DNA from: Flavobacterium sp.
Lineage (GTDB): Bacteria; Bacteroidota; Bacteroidia; Flavobacteriales; Flavobacteriaceae
DNA: 64,000 bases
Assembly: GCF_027531905.1 (NCBI RefSeq)
Contig: NZ_JAPZSU010000008.1
Coordinates: forward strand, 62,001-126,000
Reading direction: 5' to 3'
Shown here piece after piece: positions 45,901-54,698 of this stretch (the stretch's first letter is position 1; the number at the start of each line of letters is the position of its first letter). Position numbers and translations under genes: made by a program. The notes below the pieces were generated by a model. That model had not been told where the DNA came from. It was given only the letters and a program-made list of their open reading frames with translations, and ran no database searches.

Positions 45901-46381
45901 TGAGAATCCAATTCAAGGTGCTTTTATTATCGAAGAATTAACTGATTTGGTGGAAGCAGCCGTTTTACAAGAATTTGATAGAATTACAGAGCGTGGTGGA
46001 GTGCTTGGAGCTATGGAAACCATGTACCAACGTTCTAAAATTCAAGAAGAAAGTTTGTATTACGAAACATTGAAACATACAGGTGAGTTTCCAATTATTG
46101 GGGTAAACACATTTTTAAGTTCTAAAGGATCTCCAACGGTAATTCCAGCGGAAGTGATTCGAGCTACCGAAGAAGAAAAGCAATACCAAATCACTATGTT
46201 GAATAATTTGCAAAAAGCCAATGCAGATTTGGTTGCTCAACATTTAAAAACCTTGCAAGAAGCAGCTATTAAGAATGAAAATATCTTCGATCATTTGATG
46301 GAAGCAACAAAAGTATGTTCTTTAGGGCAAATTACAGCTTCTTTGTTTGAAGTAGGTGGACAATACAGAAGAAATATGTAA
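42941..46381 (+). CDS. icmF: Fused isobutyryl-CoA mutase (IcmF), B12-dependent
   Basis: Coenzyme-B12-dependent acyl-CoA mutase fused to its own G-protein chaperone, interconverting isobutyryl-CoA and n-butyryl-CoA (or related substrates). The 1146 residues hold a B12-binding domain first (DGHDAA, with the cobalt-ligand His25), a MeaB-like GTPase next (Walker [10 protein letters not shown] with Lys209; LNKFDKRG as the NKxD motif) and the TIM-barrel mutase last ([51 protein letters not shown]). This domain order is diagnostic of IcmF and differs from methylmalonyl-CoA mutase. It probably serves branched-chain or odd-chain acid metabolism. Confidence 0.93.
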   Translation: MEPQKPYIPVNKVRIVTAASLFDGHDAAINIMRRIIQSTGVEVIHLGHDRSVEEVVNTAIQEDANAIAMTSYQGGHNEYFKYMYDLLQEKGAGHIKIFGGGGGVILPSEIEELHQYGITRIYAPDDGRAMGLQGMINDLVERSDFAIGDQLSNELELIEDKTPTAIARLISAAENFPEIAKPVFDTIHTKNETSKIPVLGITGTGGAGKSSLVDELVRRFLIDFPEKTIGLISVDPSKRKTGGALLGDRIRMNAINNPRVYMRSLATRQSNLALSKYVAEAIQVLKAAKYDIIILETSGIGQSDTEIMDHSDVSLYVMTPEFGAATQLEKIDMLDFADLVALNKFDKRGALDALRDVKKQYQRNHNLWDVNPDEMPVFGTIASQFNDPGMNTLYKSIMDKIVAKTSSDLKSTFEITREMSEKIFVIPPHRTRYLSEIAENNRKYDETALSQEQVAQKLYGIYKTIETVSNKKPELNKAGIDDASVLPSATAPHDENRIFLNLLLNQFDKVKMDLDPYNWEMILTWNEKVNKYKNPVYTFKVRDREIKMATHTESLSHSQIPKVALPKYKAWGDILRWCLQENVPGEFPFTAGLYPFKREGEDPSRMFAGEGGPERTNKRFHYVSAGLPAKRLSTAFDSVTLYGNDPHIRPDIYGKIGNAGVSICCLDDAKKLYSGFDLVHAMTSVSMTINGPAPMLLGFFMNAAIDQQCEMYIKQNDLVDEVEAKIKAIYQEKGVERPKYQGDLPEGNNGLGLLLLGVTGDQVLPLEIYNEIKAKTLAQVRGTVQADILKEDQAQNTCIFSTEFALRLMGDVQEYFIAKNVRNFYSVSISGYHIAEAGANPITQLAFTLANGFTYVEYYLSRGMNINDFGPNLSFFFSNGVDPEYAVIGRVARRIWAKALKNKYGANERAQMLKYHIQTSGRSLHAQEIDFNDIRTTLQALYAIYDNCNSLHTNAYDEAITTPTEESVRRAMAIQLIINKELGLAKNENPIQGAFIIEELTDLVEAAVLQEFDRITERGGVLGAMETMYQRSKIQEESLYYETLKHTGEFPIIGVNTFLSSKGSPTVIPAEVIRATEEEKQYQITMLNNLQKANADLVAQHLKTLQEAAIKNENIFDHLMEATKVCSLGQITASLFEVGGQYRRNM

Positions 46382-46397
46382 TGCTGAATAAGTTCTA

Positions 46398-46438
46398 AAA
46401 AAAAAGGCTGTCCGAAAAAAATTTGGGCAGCCTTTTAA
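46398..46438. terminator. Terminator after icmF
   Basis: AAAAGGCTGTCC.../...GGGCAGCCTTTT hairpin with A/T runs, between convergent genes. Confidence 0.82.
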
Positions 46439-46469
46439 AAAGTATGAATTTTTATTGTCGAAGTACTAT

Positions 46470-46865
46470 TTAATTAGAAGCAACATTTTGGTTTGCAGAA
46501 GAAGTCTTGTAAACTTCTAAGTAAGCTCTTTTGCTCAAGGAAGCTTCAGAGGCTGAAACTTTTATTTCGTGTGTTACTTCTTTAAGATCAGTTTTTACTA
46601 CCAATGTGTAAGTTCCCATTGGTAATTCATCTAAGTTGTAGTTTTTTACAATTCCATTCTGACCCAAAGCTTTTTCAGAAAAAATTAAGTTGTTTTCTGC
46701 ATCATATATAGCAATGCTGGCTTTTTCAACGCCATTCATTGCAAAGCTAATTTCGTTACCTTTTCCTTTTTTTACGTTAAGTAAAAAATCTCCCTCTACT
46801 GCATAAGTATTAAAACTTGCTAATGCAAATACTGCTACTAAACCTAATTTTTTCATCATTTTCAT
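46470..46865 (-). CDS. Small secreted protein with Ig-like/DUF3244-type fold
   Basis: 131 residues: a signal peptide (about 1-22, ending NTYA) then a single beta-sandwich-like domain. The pattern GVEKASIAIYDAENNLIFSEKALGQNGIVKNYNLDELPMGTYTLVVKTDLKEVTHEIKV resembles the T9SS-tail/DUF3244 type of Bacteroidetes secreted domains. It lacks the typical C-terminal sorting residues and continues with a short polar tail. Function unknown. An ATG two codons downstream would give almost the same signal peptide. Confidence 0.75.
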   Translation of the reverse strand: MKMMKKLGLVAVFALASFNTYAVEGDFLLNVKKGKGNEISFAMNGVEKASIAIYDAENNLIFSEKALGQNGIVKNYNLDELPMGTYTLVVKTDLKEVTHEIKVSASEASLSKRAYLEVYKTSSANQNVASN

Positions 46866-47050
46866 AATCTCTATTATTTAAATTATTAGTCATTAATTAT
46901 TTTGCTAAATTACGCTGATTTTAAAAGAATTAACGCAACATGGTTTTCATATATGTGTGTTATTTTACCATTTAAGAAAACGTTTTATGTTAAAAAAAGG
47001 TAAAATTGAGTTGTGTTTTAGTAGTTTTGTTTGTAATCAATTCTGGCGTA

Positions 47051-47923
47051 ATGAAAAAAGTAGAAGCTGCATTAGAAATTATTACTCCGTCCTATGGTAG
47101 TTCGTTTACCATAGCTAAATATGAAGAAAGTACCAACAGTAAGGCAAATCTTTGGCATTATCATCCAGAAATTGAATTGGTTTATGTGCATGGAGGATCA
47201 GGAAAGCGTCAAATAGGAAGTCATCTTTCTTATTTCACTGATGGTGATCTTATACTGATTGGCAGTAATTTACCTCATTGTGGTTTTACCAATTCTCAAA
47301 CGGGTAATGAATCTGAAACGGTTATCCAAATGAAACCTGATTTTTTGGGGAATGATTTCTTCTCTATTCCTGAAATGGCTGCAGTAAAGAATTTGTTGCA
47401 ACAAGCTAAAGCAGGCATAGCTTTTTTGGGAGGAACTAAAGAAAAAATTGGAGCAAAAATTGAATTGATGAATCAAATGGATCCTTTTGATAGATTGATG
47501 GCACTTTGGAGCGTGCTTCATGATATGAGTGTGTCTAATGAAAATCTTGTTTTGAATGCAGTTGGTTTTTCTTTAGAATTGCAAGTCCAAGATAACGACA
47601 GAATTAATGTGGTTTTTAATTATGTAAAAGATCATTTTCAAGAGCCAATTGCATTGGTAGAAGTGGCTGATTTAGTGAGTATGACGATTCCTTCTTTTTG
47701 TAGGTATTTTAAGAAAATAACGAATAAGACTTTTACCACTTTTGTAAACGAATACAGAATCGTACATGCATCTAAGCTTTTAGCTGAAAAACCCATGAGT
47801 ATTAATGAGGTGTGTTTTGAGAGCGGTTTTAATAATTTTAGTCATTTTAATAAATCTTTTAAAGCTTATACGGGCAAAAGTGCTTCTCAATACCGTAACG
47901 AATTGAAAACAATTTTAAAGTAA
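47051..47923 (+). CDS. AraC family transcriptional regulator
   Basis: 290-residue regulator. The ATG at 47051 gives MKKVEAALEIITP; the frame extends to a TTG at 47006 that encodes a hydrophobic, unlikely extension. The N-terminal cupin-type sensor (LWHYHPEIELVYVHGGSGKRQIG, then GDLILIGSNLPHCG) probably binds a small ligand. The C-terminal pair of helix-turn-helix motifs is complete (IALVEVADLVSMTIPSFCRYFKKITNKTF, MSINEVCFESGFNNFSHFNKSFKAYTGKSASQYR). It lies 66 bp upstream of the secreted esterase gene on the same strand and may control it. Confidence 0.92.
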   Translation: MKKVEAALEIITPSYGSSFTIAKYEESTNSKANLWHYHPEIELVYVHGGSGKRQIGSHLSYFTDGDLILIGSNLPHCGFTNSQTGNESETVIQMKPDFLGNDFFSIPEMAAVKNLLQQAKAGIAFLGGTKEKIGAKIELMNQMDPFDRLMALWSVLHDMSVSNENLVLNAVGFSLELQVQDNDRINVVFNYVKDHFQEPIALVEVADLVSMTIPSFCRYFKKITNKTFTTFVNEYRIVHASKLLAEKPMSINEVCFESGFNNFSHFNKSFKAYTGKSASQYRNELKTILK

Positions 47924-47989
47924 GTTGTTATATTTTATAGAAGTTTCAAACTTTAAGTTTTGTAAATTGCAGTTTATAAATTTTTTAAA

Positions 47990-48841
47990 ATGAAAAAACT
48001 GAAATCCGTTATCTATTGGTGTTTGTTTTTTAGCTGTCCATTTCTTTTTGCAGCCAAAGTCGATACCCTTCAAGTAGCAAGTATTGCGATGCATAAAACA
48101 TACAAAGCCGCAGTTGTGCTTCCAAATTCTTATACAAAAAGCAAAACGGCATATCCAGTATTATATTTGTTACATGGTGCTTACGGTCATTTTAATGATT
48201 GGTTAAGTAGAACGCCCAATAAAGAGGTAGTCAAAAATCTTGCGGATCAATATGATTTGATTATTGTGATGCCAGAAGGAGAAACGTTCAGTTTTTATTT
48301 GGACAGCCCAATAAATTCGGGAAGCCAATTTGAGACATTTATCACCAAAGAAGTTATTAGTACTGTTGATAAAACATACAGAACAATTGCAGATAAACGT
48401 GCTCGTGCTATCACGGGTTTGTCTATGGGAGGTCATGGTGCTCTTTATTTATCTGCCAAACATCCAGAGTTGTTTTGTGCGGCTGGAAGTATGAGTGGTG
48501 CTGTTGACATGAGTGCTATGCTTAATAGGGAATCATCAGCACAAGTCGTACAACTCATGAAGCCTGTTTTTGGTGATCAAAGCGCTAATCAAGAGATGTA
48601 CGTAAAATACTCCGTGTTACAATTATTAGATACCATTAAGTCTAATAAATTGCCTTTAATACTAGATTGTGGCGTTGATGATTTTTTAATCGAACCCAAC
48701 AGAGAATTACACCGCAGATTACTATATAATAAAATAGAACATGACTATACCGAGCGTCCTGGTGCGCATACCTGGGAATATTGGGAGAACGCTCTGCCAT
48801 TTCATGTTTTGTTTTTTAACAAAATAGTCTCTAGAAAATAG
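47990..48841 (+). CDS. Secreted esterase of the esterase D / tributyrin esterase family
   Basis: 283-residue exported alpha/beta hydrolase. After the signal peptide (about 1-21) come YPVLYLLHGAYGHFNDWL (oxyanion loop), LIIVMPEGETFSFYLDSP, the nucleophile in GLSMGGHGA, an acid in DCGVDDFLIEPN and the His in GAHTWEYW. The family includes S-formylglutathione hydrolase and feruloyl/acetyl esterases; the signal peptide favours a carbohydrate- or lipid-ester substrate outside the cytoplasm. It directly follows the AraC regulator. Confidence 0.88.
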   Translation: MKKLKSVIYWCLFFSCPFLFAAKVDTLQVASIAMHKTYKAAVVLPNSYTKSKTAYPVLYLLHGAYGHFNDWLSRTPNKEVVKNLADQYDLIIVMPEGETFSFYLDSPINSGSQFETFITKEVISTVDKTYRTIADKRARAITGLSMGGHGALYLSAKHPELFCAAGSMSGAVDMSAMLNRESSAQVVQLMKPVFGDQSANQEMYVKYSVLQLLDTIKSNKLPLILDCGVDDFLIEPNRELHRRLLYNKIEHDYTERPGAHTWEYWENALPFHVLFFNKIVSRK

Positions 48842-48914
48842 TTAATTTGGTTTATTTCAAAACTTTGGTTCGATTTTTGAACAACGCATTACATAACATA
48901 AAAATTAAATAATT

Positions 48915-49412
48915 ATGAAACGAATAATTACATTATTTGCTATTATAGGATTAGTAGCATTTTCAGGTTGTACAAATGAAGACAATGTAGATTCAGATAC
49001 TATTGCTGAAGTGTTTGAGTTAAAGAATGTGAATTTTGATTATAATGCAACAGATGGTTATAATATTTATAGATCTTTAAATCCTAAAATTTTTTCTTCA
49101 GATGTTATTCTAATTTATCGAATGATTGGAACGATAGATTCTTCTACACCTGTTTGGCAGCAAATTCCAAGAACTTTGTACACAACTCAAGGAGAGTTGG
49201 ATTATGATTTTGATTTCAGTAAAGAAGATTTTACAATCTATGCTGGTGGAAATTATAACTTGGCTTTGACGCCGCAATTTCTAAATAATCAAACTTTTAG
49301 AATCGTGATTGTACCGGGTTATTTCTCCAAAACTTTGGATACAAATAATTACATATCAGTGATGAAAGCTTTGAATTTAAAAGAAAATCAAGTGCAACAA
49401 ATTAGATTGTAG
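48915..49412 (+). CDS. Hypothetical lipoprotein, 165 aa
   Basis: Signal sequence ending VAFSGC (Cys19) followed by TNEDNVDSD; the acidic residues close to the lipid cysteine suggest surface export. The mature region is beta-rich (VFELKNVNFDYNATDGYNIYRSL, FSKEDFTIYAGGNYNLA), without a family I can name; similar short lipoproteins are common in Flavobacteria. It follows the esterase on the same strand, with a 73-bp gap, and ends before a strong terminator. Confidence 0.75.
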   Translation: MKRIITLFAIIGLVAFSGCTNEDNVDSDTIAEVFELKNVNFDYNATDGYNIYRSLNPKIFSSDVILIYRMIGTIDSSTPVWQQIPRTLYTTQGELDYDFDFSKEDFTIYAGGNYNLALTPQFLNNQTFRIVIVPGYFSKTLDTNNYISVMKALNLKENQVQQIRL

Positions 49413-49430
49413 TTGTACTTTATAATTGAA

Positions 49431-49472
49431 TACAAAAAAAAAGCTGTGAAGTATATAATTCACAGCTTTTTT
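49431..49472. terminator. Bidirectional terminator between the lipoprotein gene and terC
   Basis: AAAAAAGCTGTGAA/TTCACAGCTTTTTT hairpin with A-run and T-run, between convergent genes. Confidence 0.88.
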
Positions 49473-49482
49473 TGTGCTTTTA

Positions 49483-50436
49483 TTACTCGATTACATCTTC
49501 GTCTTTGCTTAGTTTTAAAGAAACTAATACACCGGTAAGTAGTGATAGGGCAATAAATCCAAGCGAAGCCCATTCAGGAACTTGAATATAGTCATGGAGC
49601 AACATTTTTAATCCTACAAAACTTAAAATTGCGATTAAACTGTATTCTAAATAGCTAAATTTAGTCAACATATTAGCTAAGAAGAAATACATAGAACGTA
49701 ATCCTAGAATAGCAAAAATGTTTGAGCTAAATACCAAAAATGGATCTGAAGTAATGGCTAAAATAGCAGGAACGCTATCAACGGCAAACAAGACATCCAT
49801 TACTTCAATAACTATTAAGGCTACAAAAAGAGGAGTCGCATGATTCTTGTCATTGATTTTAATAAAAAAATGTTCCTTGTCTGTATGTGAAGTTAAAGGC
49901 ATGATTTTGCCAAGAGTTTTGTAAATAAAAGACTCTTTGGGCTCAAATTCATCATCTTCGCCAGCAAAAAACATTTTGATGGCAGTAAAAAGCAAGAATG
50001 CTCCAAATAAATAAGTTGTCCAAGCAAATTTGTTGATGATTAATACACCAAAGAAAATCATTAATCCTCTAAAAATGATAGCGCCTAATATTCCCCAAAA
50101 GAGCACTCGATGTTGATACTTCTGTGGAATTTTGAAAGCAGAAAAGATAATGGCAATAACAAAAATATTATCAACACTCAATGATAATTCGATTAAGTAG
50201 CCTGTGATAAACTTCATTGCAGCTACAGTAGGTTTTAGAGCGGTTGGATTTTCAACATATCCATAATTGTAAAGCCAATAGATTACTCCCGAAAAAATCA
50301 TGGATAAAGTGAACCATATTAATGTCCATTTACTGGCTTCTTTAGTATTGATTATATGAGGATTTTTATTAAAGACACCTAAATCTAGTGCCAAAATACC
50401 CATAATCAGTGTGATAAATAAAATCCAAACAAGCAT
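49483..50436 (-). CDS. TerC family integral membrane protein
   Basis: 317-residue inner-membrane protein with about nine TM segments. TerC signatures are ELSLSVDNIFVIAIIFSAFKIP and VIEVMDVLFAVDSVPAILAIT, two inverted repeats with conserved intramembrane aspartates, plus the GALGLRSMYFFLANML-type segment (ILGLRSMYFFLA). The family includes tellurite-resistance TerC and the manganese exporter Alx; metal (Mn) handling linked to exported-protein metalation is the likely role. No tellurite genes are nearby. Confidence 0.92.
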   Translation of the reverse strand: MLVWILFITLIMGILALDLGVFNKNPHIINTKEASKWTLIWFTLSMIFSGVIYWLYNYGYVENPTALKPTVAAMKFITGYLIELSLSVDNIFVIAIIFSAFKIPQKYQHRVLFWGILGAIIFRGLMIFFGVLIINKFAWTTYLFGAFLLFTAIKMFFAGEDDEFEPKESFIYKTLGKIMPLTSHTDKEHFFIKINDKNHATPLFVALIVIEVMDVLFAVDSVPAILAITSDPFLVFSSNIFAILGLRSMYFFLANMLTKFSYLEYSLIAILSFVGLKMLLHDYIQVPEWASLGFIALSLLTGVLVSLKLSKDEDVIE

Positions 50437-50731
50437 AAAAATAAGATTAGAATTGCTACAAATGTAGTTGTTGGTTTTAGATTAGTGAAATTTTTTGATT
50501 AAAAGTTATTTGCAAGTCGCTAAAGTTTTAAGAATAGGAAATTTAATTCTTGAAGGTAAAAAATAAAAGAGCTTTAAAATTATCAACTTGTTATTATTTG
50601 GGGGTTAAAATGAGAAATGTTTAAAATTTAATTTGTACCCCTTAAAATGTATAGGTAAAATTTCATTAAACTAATAAATCATTTATATTTGCACAAAATA
50701 ATAGGGGTTTAATAAATAAAAATAATCTTTT
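50437..50731 (+). promoter_or_regulatory. Divergent regulatory region of terC and glnN
   Basis: TATATTTG at 50684-50691 matches the -7 TAnnTTTG element, 41 bp before the glnN ATG, with TTC (not TTG) at 19-bp spacing. On the minus strand TACATTTG (50459-50466) could serve terC. No palindromic operator stands out. Confidence 0.45.
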
Positions 50732-52921
50732 ATGTCTACATTACGTTTTCAAGCTTTAAGAGAAGCATCTACAAGAAAGCCAGTTAAATTTGAAGAATCA
50801 GATAGAAAATCATCTCTTTTTGGTTCAAATGTGTTTAATGATAAAGCCATGAAGCAATATTTGACTTCAGACGCTTATAAAGCAGTTAAAGGAGCTGTTT
50901 TGCACGGAACAAAAATTGATAGAAAGATTGCTGATTATATCGCAATGGGTATGAAAGAGTGGGCTTTGTCTAAAGGAGTTACTCATTATACTCACTGGTT
51001 TCAGCCTTTAACAGGTACAACTGCTGAAAAACACGATGCTTTTTTTGAAACATCTTATGACGGAAGCGATCCTGTAGAAAAATTTGGTGGCGCACAATTG
51101 GTACAACAAGAACCAGATGCCTCAAGTTTTCCAAATGGAGGAATTAGAAATACTTTTGAAGCAAGAGGTTATACGGCTTGGGATCCAACTTCTCCAGCGT
51201 TTATTTATGGTACAACTTTATGTATCCCTACTATCTTTATTTCTTATACAGGAGAAGCTTTAGATAACAAAATTCCATTGTTAAGAGCTTTGTCAGCTAT
51301 GGATGAAGCCGCTACTGAAGTATGTAAATATTTTGATAAAAACGTTAAGAAAGTTACTGCTACTCTAGGATGGGAACAAGAATACTTCTTAATTGATAAA
51401 TCTTTGGCAAATTCTCGTCCTGACTTGATGATGACTGGTAGAACTTTATTAGGACATACTTCTGCAAAAGGACAACAATTAGATGATCATTATTTTGGTT
51501 CTATTCCTTCTCGTGCTTTAATGTACATGAGAGACTTGGAGCAAGAATGTATGTTATTAGGAATTCCTGTAAAAACGCGTCATAATGAGGTAGCACCAAA
51601 CCAATTTGAGTTAGCACCTATTTTTGAAGAAACAAACTTAGCTGTAGATCATAACTGTTTGTTAATGGATGTGATGGGTAAAGTTGCAGAAAGACATAAC
51701 TTAACGGTTTTGTTACACGAAAAACCATTCAAAGGCGTAAATGGTTCAGGGAAGCATAACAACTGGTCATTAGCAACAGATACGGGGGTTAACTTGTTGA
51801 GTCCAAGTAAAACACCTATGAGCAACTTACAATTTTTAACTTTCTTTGTAAATACAATCAAAGCCGTTAATGATTATGAAGAATTGTTAAGAGCTTCTAT
51901 CGCTACTGCTAGTAATGATCATAGATTAGGGGCTAATGAGGCACCACCAGCAATTATTTCGGTATTTATTGGTGAGCAATTAACAAAAGTACTAGCTGAG
52001 TTAGAAGGTGTAACCGCTGGAAAATTATCTCCTGAAGAAAAAACAGACTTAAAATTGAACGTTGTTGGCAAAATTCCAGACGTACTTTTGGATAATACAG
52101 ATAGAAACAGAACGTCTCCATTTGCTTTTACAGGAAATAAGTTTGAGTTTAGAGCAGTAGGTTCTTCTGCCAACTGTTCTAATGCAATGACTACTTTGAA
52201 TGCTATTGTTGCAAAACAATTGAGAGATTTTAAAGTGGAAGTTGATGCTTTGATCGAAGCAAAGGACATGAAAAAAGATGATGCTATTTTTAATGTGTTA
52301 AGAGAATATATTAAGCAATCTAAAAAGATTCTTTTTGAAGGAGACGGATACAGCGATGCGTGGGCTAATGAAGCTGCAAAAAGAGGGCTAAGCAATTTCA
52401 AAACTACACCTGAAGCATTAAAAGCTAGAGCGTCTAAAAAAGCATTAGATTTATTTGCTGAGTTAGGGATCATGAATCATGTTGAGGTTGAAGCTCGTTA
52501 TGAAATTGAATTAGAAGAATACACTAAGAAAATTCAAATTGAAGGACGTGTTTTAGGTGATATTTCTAAAAACCATGTGATTCCAACAGCTATTCGTTAT
52601 CAAAATACCTTGATCGAAAATGTTAAAGGATTAAAAGATATTTTTGGTTCGGATTATGAAACCGTTGCCAAAGAGCAAATTATTTTGATTAAACAAATTT
52701 CTGGTCACATCGAAGGAATCAATTCTAAAGTAGCTTTGATGACTGATGAAAGAAAAGTTGCAAATAACTTGACAGATGCACAAGAAATGGCTGAAGCATA
52801 CTGTAATAAGGTAAAGCCTTATTTTGAAGAGATTCGTAATCACTGTGATAAATTAGAGCTCTTAGTAGACAATGAATTATGGACTTTGACTAAATACAGA
52901 GAGTTATTGTTTACTAAATAA
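50732..52921 (+). CDS. glnN: Glutamine synthetase type III
   Basis: Forms glutamine from glutamate, ammonia and ATP. The 729-residue size and the sequence (THYTHWFQPLTGTTAEKHDAF, GWEQEYFLIDKSLANSRPDL) identify the GSIII class, typical of Bacteroidetes and about 270 residues longer than GSI. Metal and substrate residues occur in TRHNEVAPNQFELAPIFEE, NGSGKHNNWSL and RNRTSPFAFTGNKFEFRAVGSS. No adenylylation Tyr loop is expected in this class. It is monocistronic, with a strong terminator. Confidence 0.95.
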   Translation: MSTLRFQALREASTRKPVKFEESDRKSSLFGSNVFNDKAMKQYLTSDAYKAVKGAVLHGTKIDRKIADYIAMGMKEWALSKGVTHYTHWFQPLTGTTAEKHDAFFETSYDGSDPVEKFGGAQLVQQEPDASSFPNGGIRNTFEARGYTAWDPTSPAFIYGTTLCIPTIFISYTGEALDNKIPLLRALSAMDEAATEVCKYFDKNVKKVTATLGWEQEYFLIDKSLANSRPDLMMTGRTLLGHTSAKGQQLDDHYFGSIPSRALMYMRDLEQECMLLGIPVKTRHNEVAPNQFELAPIFEETNLAVDHNCLLMDVMGKVAERHNLTVLLHEKPFKGVNGSGKHNNWSLATDTGVNLLSPSKTPMSNLQFLTFFVNTIKAVNDYEELLRASIATASNDHRLGANEAPPAIISVFIGEQLTKVLAELEGVTAGKLSPEEKTDLKLNVVGKIPDVLLDNTDRNRTSPFAFTGNKFEFRAVGSSANCSNAMTTLNAIVAKQLRDFKVEVDALIEAKDMKKDDAIFNVLREYIKQSKKILFEGDGYSDAWANEAAKRGLSNFKTTPEALKARASKKALDLFAELGIMNHVEVEARYEIELEEYTKKIQIEGRVLGDISKNHVIPTAIRYQNTLIENVKGLKDIFGSDYETVAKEQIILIKQISGHIEGINSKVALMTDERKVANNLTDAQEMAEAYCNKVKPYFEEIRNHCDKLELLVDNELWTLTKYRELLFTK

Positions 52922-52943
52922 TATACAACTACTACTTACTTTG

Positions 52944-52974
52944 AAAGGAACCTAATTTTAGGTTCCTTTTTTTT
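52944..52974 (+). terminator. Terminator of glnN
   Basis: AAAGGAACCTAA/TTAGGTTCCTTT hairpin followed by a T-run. Confidence 0.9.
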
Positions 52975-53102
52975 ACGTATTTTCTTTCTATTTACATATA
53001 TTTTTTCCTACGTAGTTTTAACTTCAAATTGCAGTTAGTCGGACTACAAACACACTTCATCGAAAAGTTGATTAATAATTTAAAATACAACAAATTAGAT
53101 TT

Positions 53103-53132
53103 TTGATGTGTCTCTAAACCATACTATCTTTG
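53103..53132 (+). promoter_or_regulatory. Predicted promoter of the curli locus
   Basis: TTG (53103-53105), exactly 19 bp, then TATCTTTG (53125-53132), a full match to the Bacteroidetes -33/-7 pattern. The leader to the csgA-like ATG at 53265 is about 125 nt. No ORF is seen in 52975-53264. Confidence 0.68.
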
Positions 53133-53264
53133 GCTCAACAAATAAGCAAAGCTTGATTTATTTTACAGATTAAGCCTGCTTATAACGAAAAAGTGATGCC
53201 CCTAATTACTTTTTTGAAAACCTACATGATAAGTTGTATTAATAACCAATTAAATATATTTATT

Positions 53265-54110
53265 ATGAAAAAAGTAGTTTTAAGCGTCTCAGCGATGCTA
53301 GTTTCGGTCTTTGGATTTGCACAAGCAAATACCAGTAATGTTGCTCAGTCTGGGGCAACTCAAACATCAATTGTTACTCAAAATGGAGGGGCTAACTCTT
53401 CTGATGTAGATCAATTCGGAGTTAGTAACAAATCAGAAGTTTATCAAGGTGTTAAACCAAACACTTACAATGCCAAGGATAACAAGGCGGTTGTAAAACA
53501 AGATGGTACAAGCAATTCAGGTTTTATTTCTCAAAGCAACAAAAACAATGAAGCTTACCAAACTCAAACAGGAGCAAGAAATAGTGCTACTATTTGGCAA
53601 GATCAAGTGGTAGGATCTGCAACAGCTTTAGGAGGAAATGACAAAGCTTGGCAAACTCAAACAGGAAGAGATAACAAAGCCACTATTGATCAAGGAACTA
53701 CGGGTAATGATAAACCAACTGGTTCTCCGTTTTCTGTAAGTCAAATCGCTGCTGCAAATGGTGTAGCTGTACCTGTAGATCCGCACAATAACAATCAAGC
53801 TACACAAACACAAGTTGGGGATTTTAATACCGCTTATGCAAGCCAAGGTGGAGTAACTAATAAATCTTATCAAACGCAAACTTCTCCTGGAGGTACAATA
53901 GCTGCTGATAAAAATGTTTCAAACCATTATCAATATGGTACTTCAAATTTGGCAACGACTTTGCAAAATGGTAAAAAATTGACACAAAACAGCCTTCAAA
54001 TTGGAGCTAACAACACTTCTTGGGTTTCTCAAACTGGATATGGTCACAGTAGTGTGAACTATCAAAATGGTGCCGGAAATTCAATAACTGTAACTCAAAC
54101 AGGATTGTAA
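53265..54110 (+). CDS. csgA: Curlin-repeat protein, probable major curli subunit (CsgA-like)
   Basis: 281-residue secreted amyloid subunit. The ATG at 53265 gives a signal peptide (MKKVVLSVSAMLVSVFGFAQ); an in-frame start at 53193 adds an implausible leader. The mature part is built from curlin repeats of S/N-x5-Q-x-G-x-x-N-x5-Q form, e.g. TSIVTQNGGANSSDVDQFG, AYQTQTGARNSATIWQ, AWQTQTGRDNKATIDQG and TSWVSQTGYGHSSVNYQNG. It has more and longer repeats than E. coli CsgA (five repeats), with spacer insertions. It is first in the locus and is followed by a strong hairpin. Confidence 0.88.
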   Translation: MKKVVLSVSAMLVSVFGFAQANTSNVAQSGATQTSIVTQNGGANSSDVDQFGVSNKSEVYQGVKPNTYNAKDNKAVVKQDGTSNSGFISQSNKNNEAYQTQTGARNSATIWQDQVVGSATALGGNDKAWQTQTGRDNKATIDQGTTGNDKPTGSPFSVSQIAAANGVAVPVDPHNNNQATQTQVGDFNTAYASQGGVTNKSYQTQTSPGGTIAADKNVSNHYQYGTSNLATTLQNGKKLTQNSLQIGANNTSWVSQTGYGHSSVNYQNGAGNSITVTQTGL

Positions 54111-54128
54111 TACCTTTAATGCAAATGA

Positions 54129-54164
54129 GATAGTCTAATGTTAATTAGACTATCTTTTTTTTTT
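54129..54164 (+). terminator. Partial terminator/attenuator between the csgA-like and csgB-like genes
   Basis: GATAGTCTAAT/ATTAGACTATC hairpin followed by ten T, 18 bp after the first subunit gene. No second promoter is obvious before 54178, so it probably throttles read-through and makes the major subunit more abundant than the assembly factors. Confidence 0.82.
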
Positions 54165-54177
54165 TAAATAAATAAAA

Positions 54178-54696
54178 ATGAAAACAAATTTCTTTTGTTT
54201 CTTTCTGTTATTTTCCACTATTTTATTTGGTCAAGAAAATGAAAAAAGCGGACAATTTAAAAATTATAGTTCTACACTTTTTAATTCAACCGATAATGCA
54301 TTAAACGTAATTTCTGCTATGAATACTAAAGCTAGCGCCGACTTTAGTGGGACTAGTAGTAATAGTGTTTTGATTCAACAAATAGGAAATAATAATCAAA
54401 CATTTACTAATGTAAATGCAAAAAATGTTGAGGTATCTGTAAACCAAACCGGTACTGGTAATAATCTTATGATTAGCAAAGAAGCTAATTCGGTTAGACA
54501 AAATATTGCTCAACAAGGGAGAAATAATTTTATAACGGATTACAGCTCTTTCACTTATAACGCTATTAATATGGAGATTGTTCAAAATGGAGATAATCAA
54601 AGTGTTCAAAATTTTGGTACCAATTCATTATCTAAAGACATGAAGATTATTCAAACTGGGACAGGATCTTCGGTAGTTATATTTAATAAAAATTAA
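54178..54696 (+). CDS. csgB: Curlin-repeat protein, probable minor subunit or nucleator (CsgB-like)
   Basis: 172 residues: a signal peptide (about 1-18, ending LFGQ), a linker, then curlin-like repeats: SVLIQQIGNNNQTFTNVN, VEVSVNQTGTGNNLMIS, NIAQQGRNNFITDYSS, MEIVQNGDNQSVQNFG and MKIIQTGTGSSVVIFNKN. Fewer, less regular repeats than the protein before it suggest the nucleator role, by analogy with CsgB; this is inference. It overlaps the operon-like run to csgG, with 2 bp before the next ORF. Confidence 0.8.
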   Translation: MKTNFFCFFLLFSTILFGQENEKSGQFKNYSSTLFNSTDNALNVISAMNTKASADFSGTSSNSVLIQQIGNNNQTFTNVNAKNVEVSVNQTGTGNNLMISKEANSVRQNIAQQGRNNFITDYSSFTYNAINMEIVQNGDNQSVQNFGTNSLSKDMKIIQTGTGSSVVIFNKN

Positions 54697-54698
54697 AT

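Noticed and set aside
42941..46381. Methylmalonyl-CoA mutase
   Set aside because: The N-terminal B12 domain, central GTPase and C-terminal mutase order is that of IcmF; methylmalonyl-CoA mutase has its B12 domain at the C-terminus and a separate MeaB.
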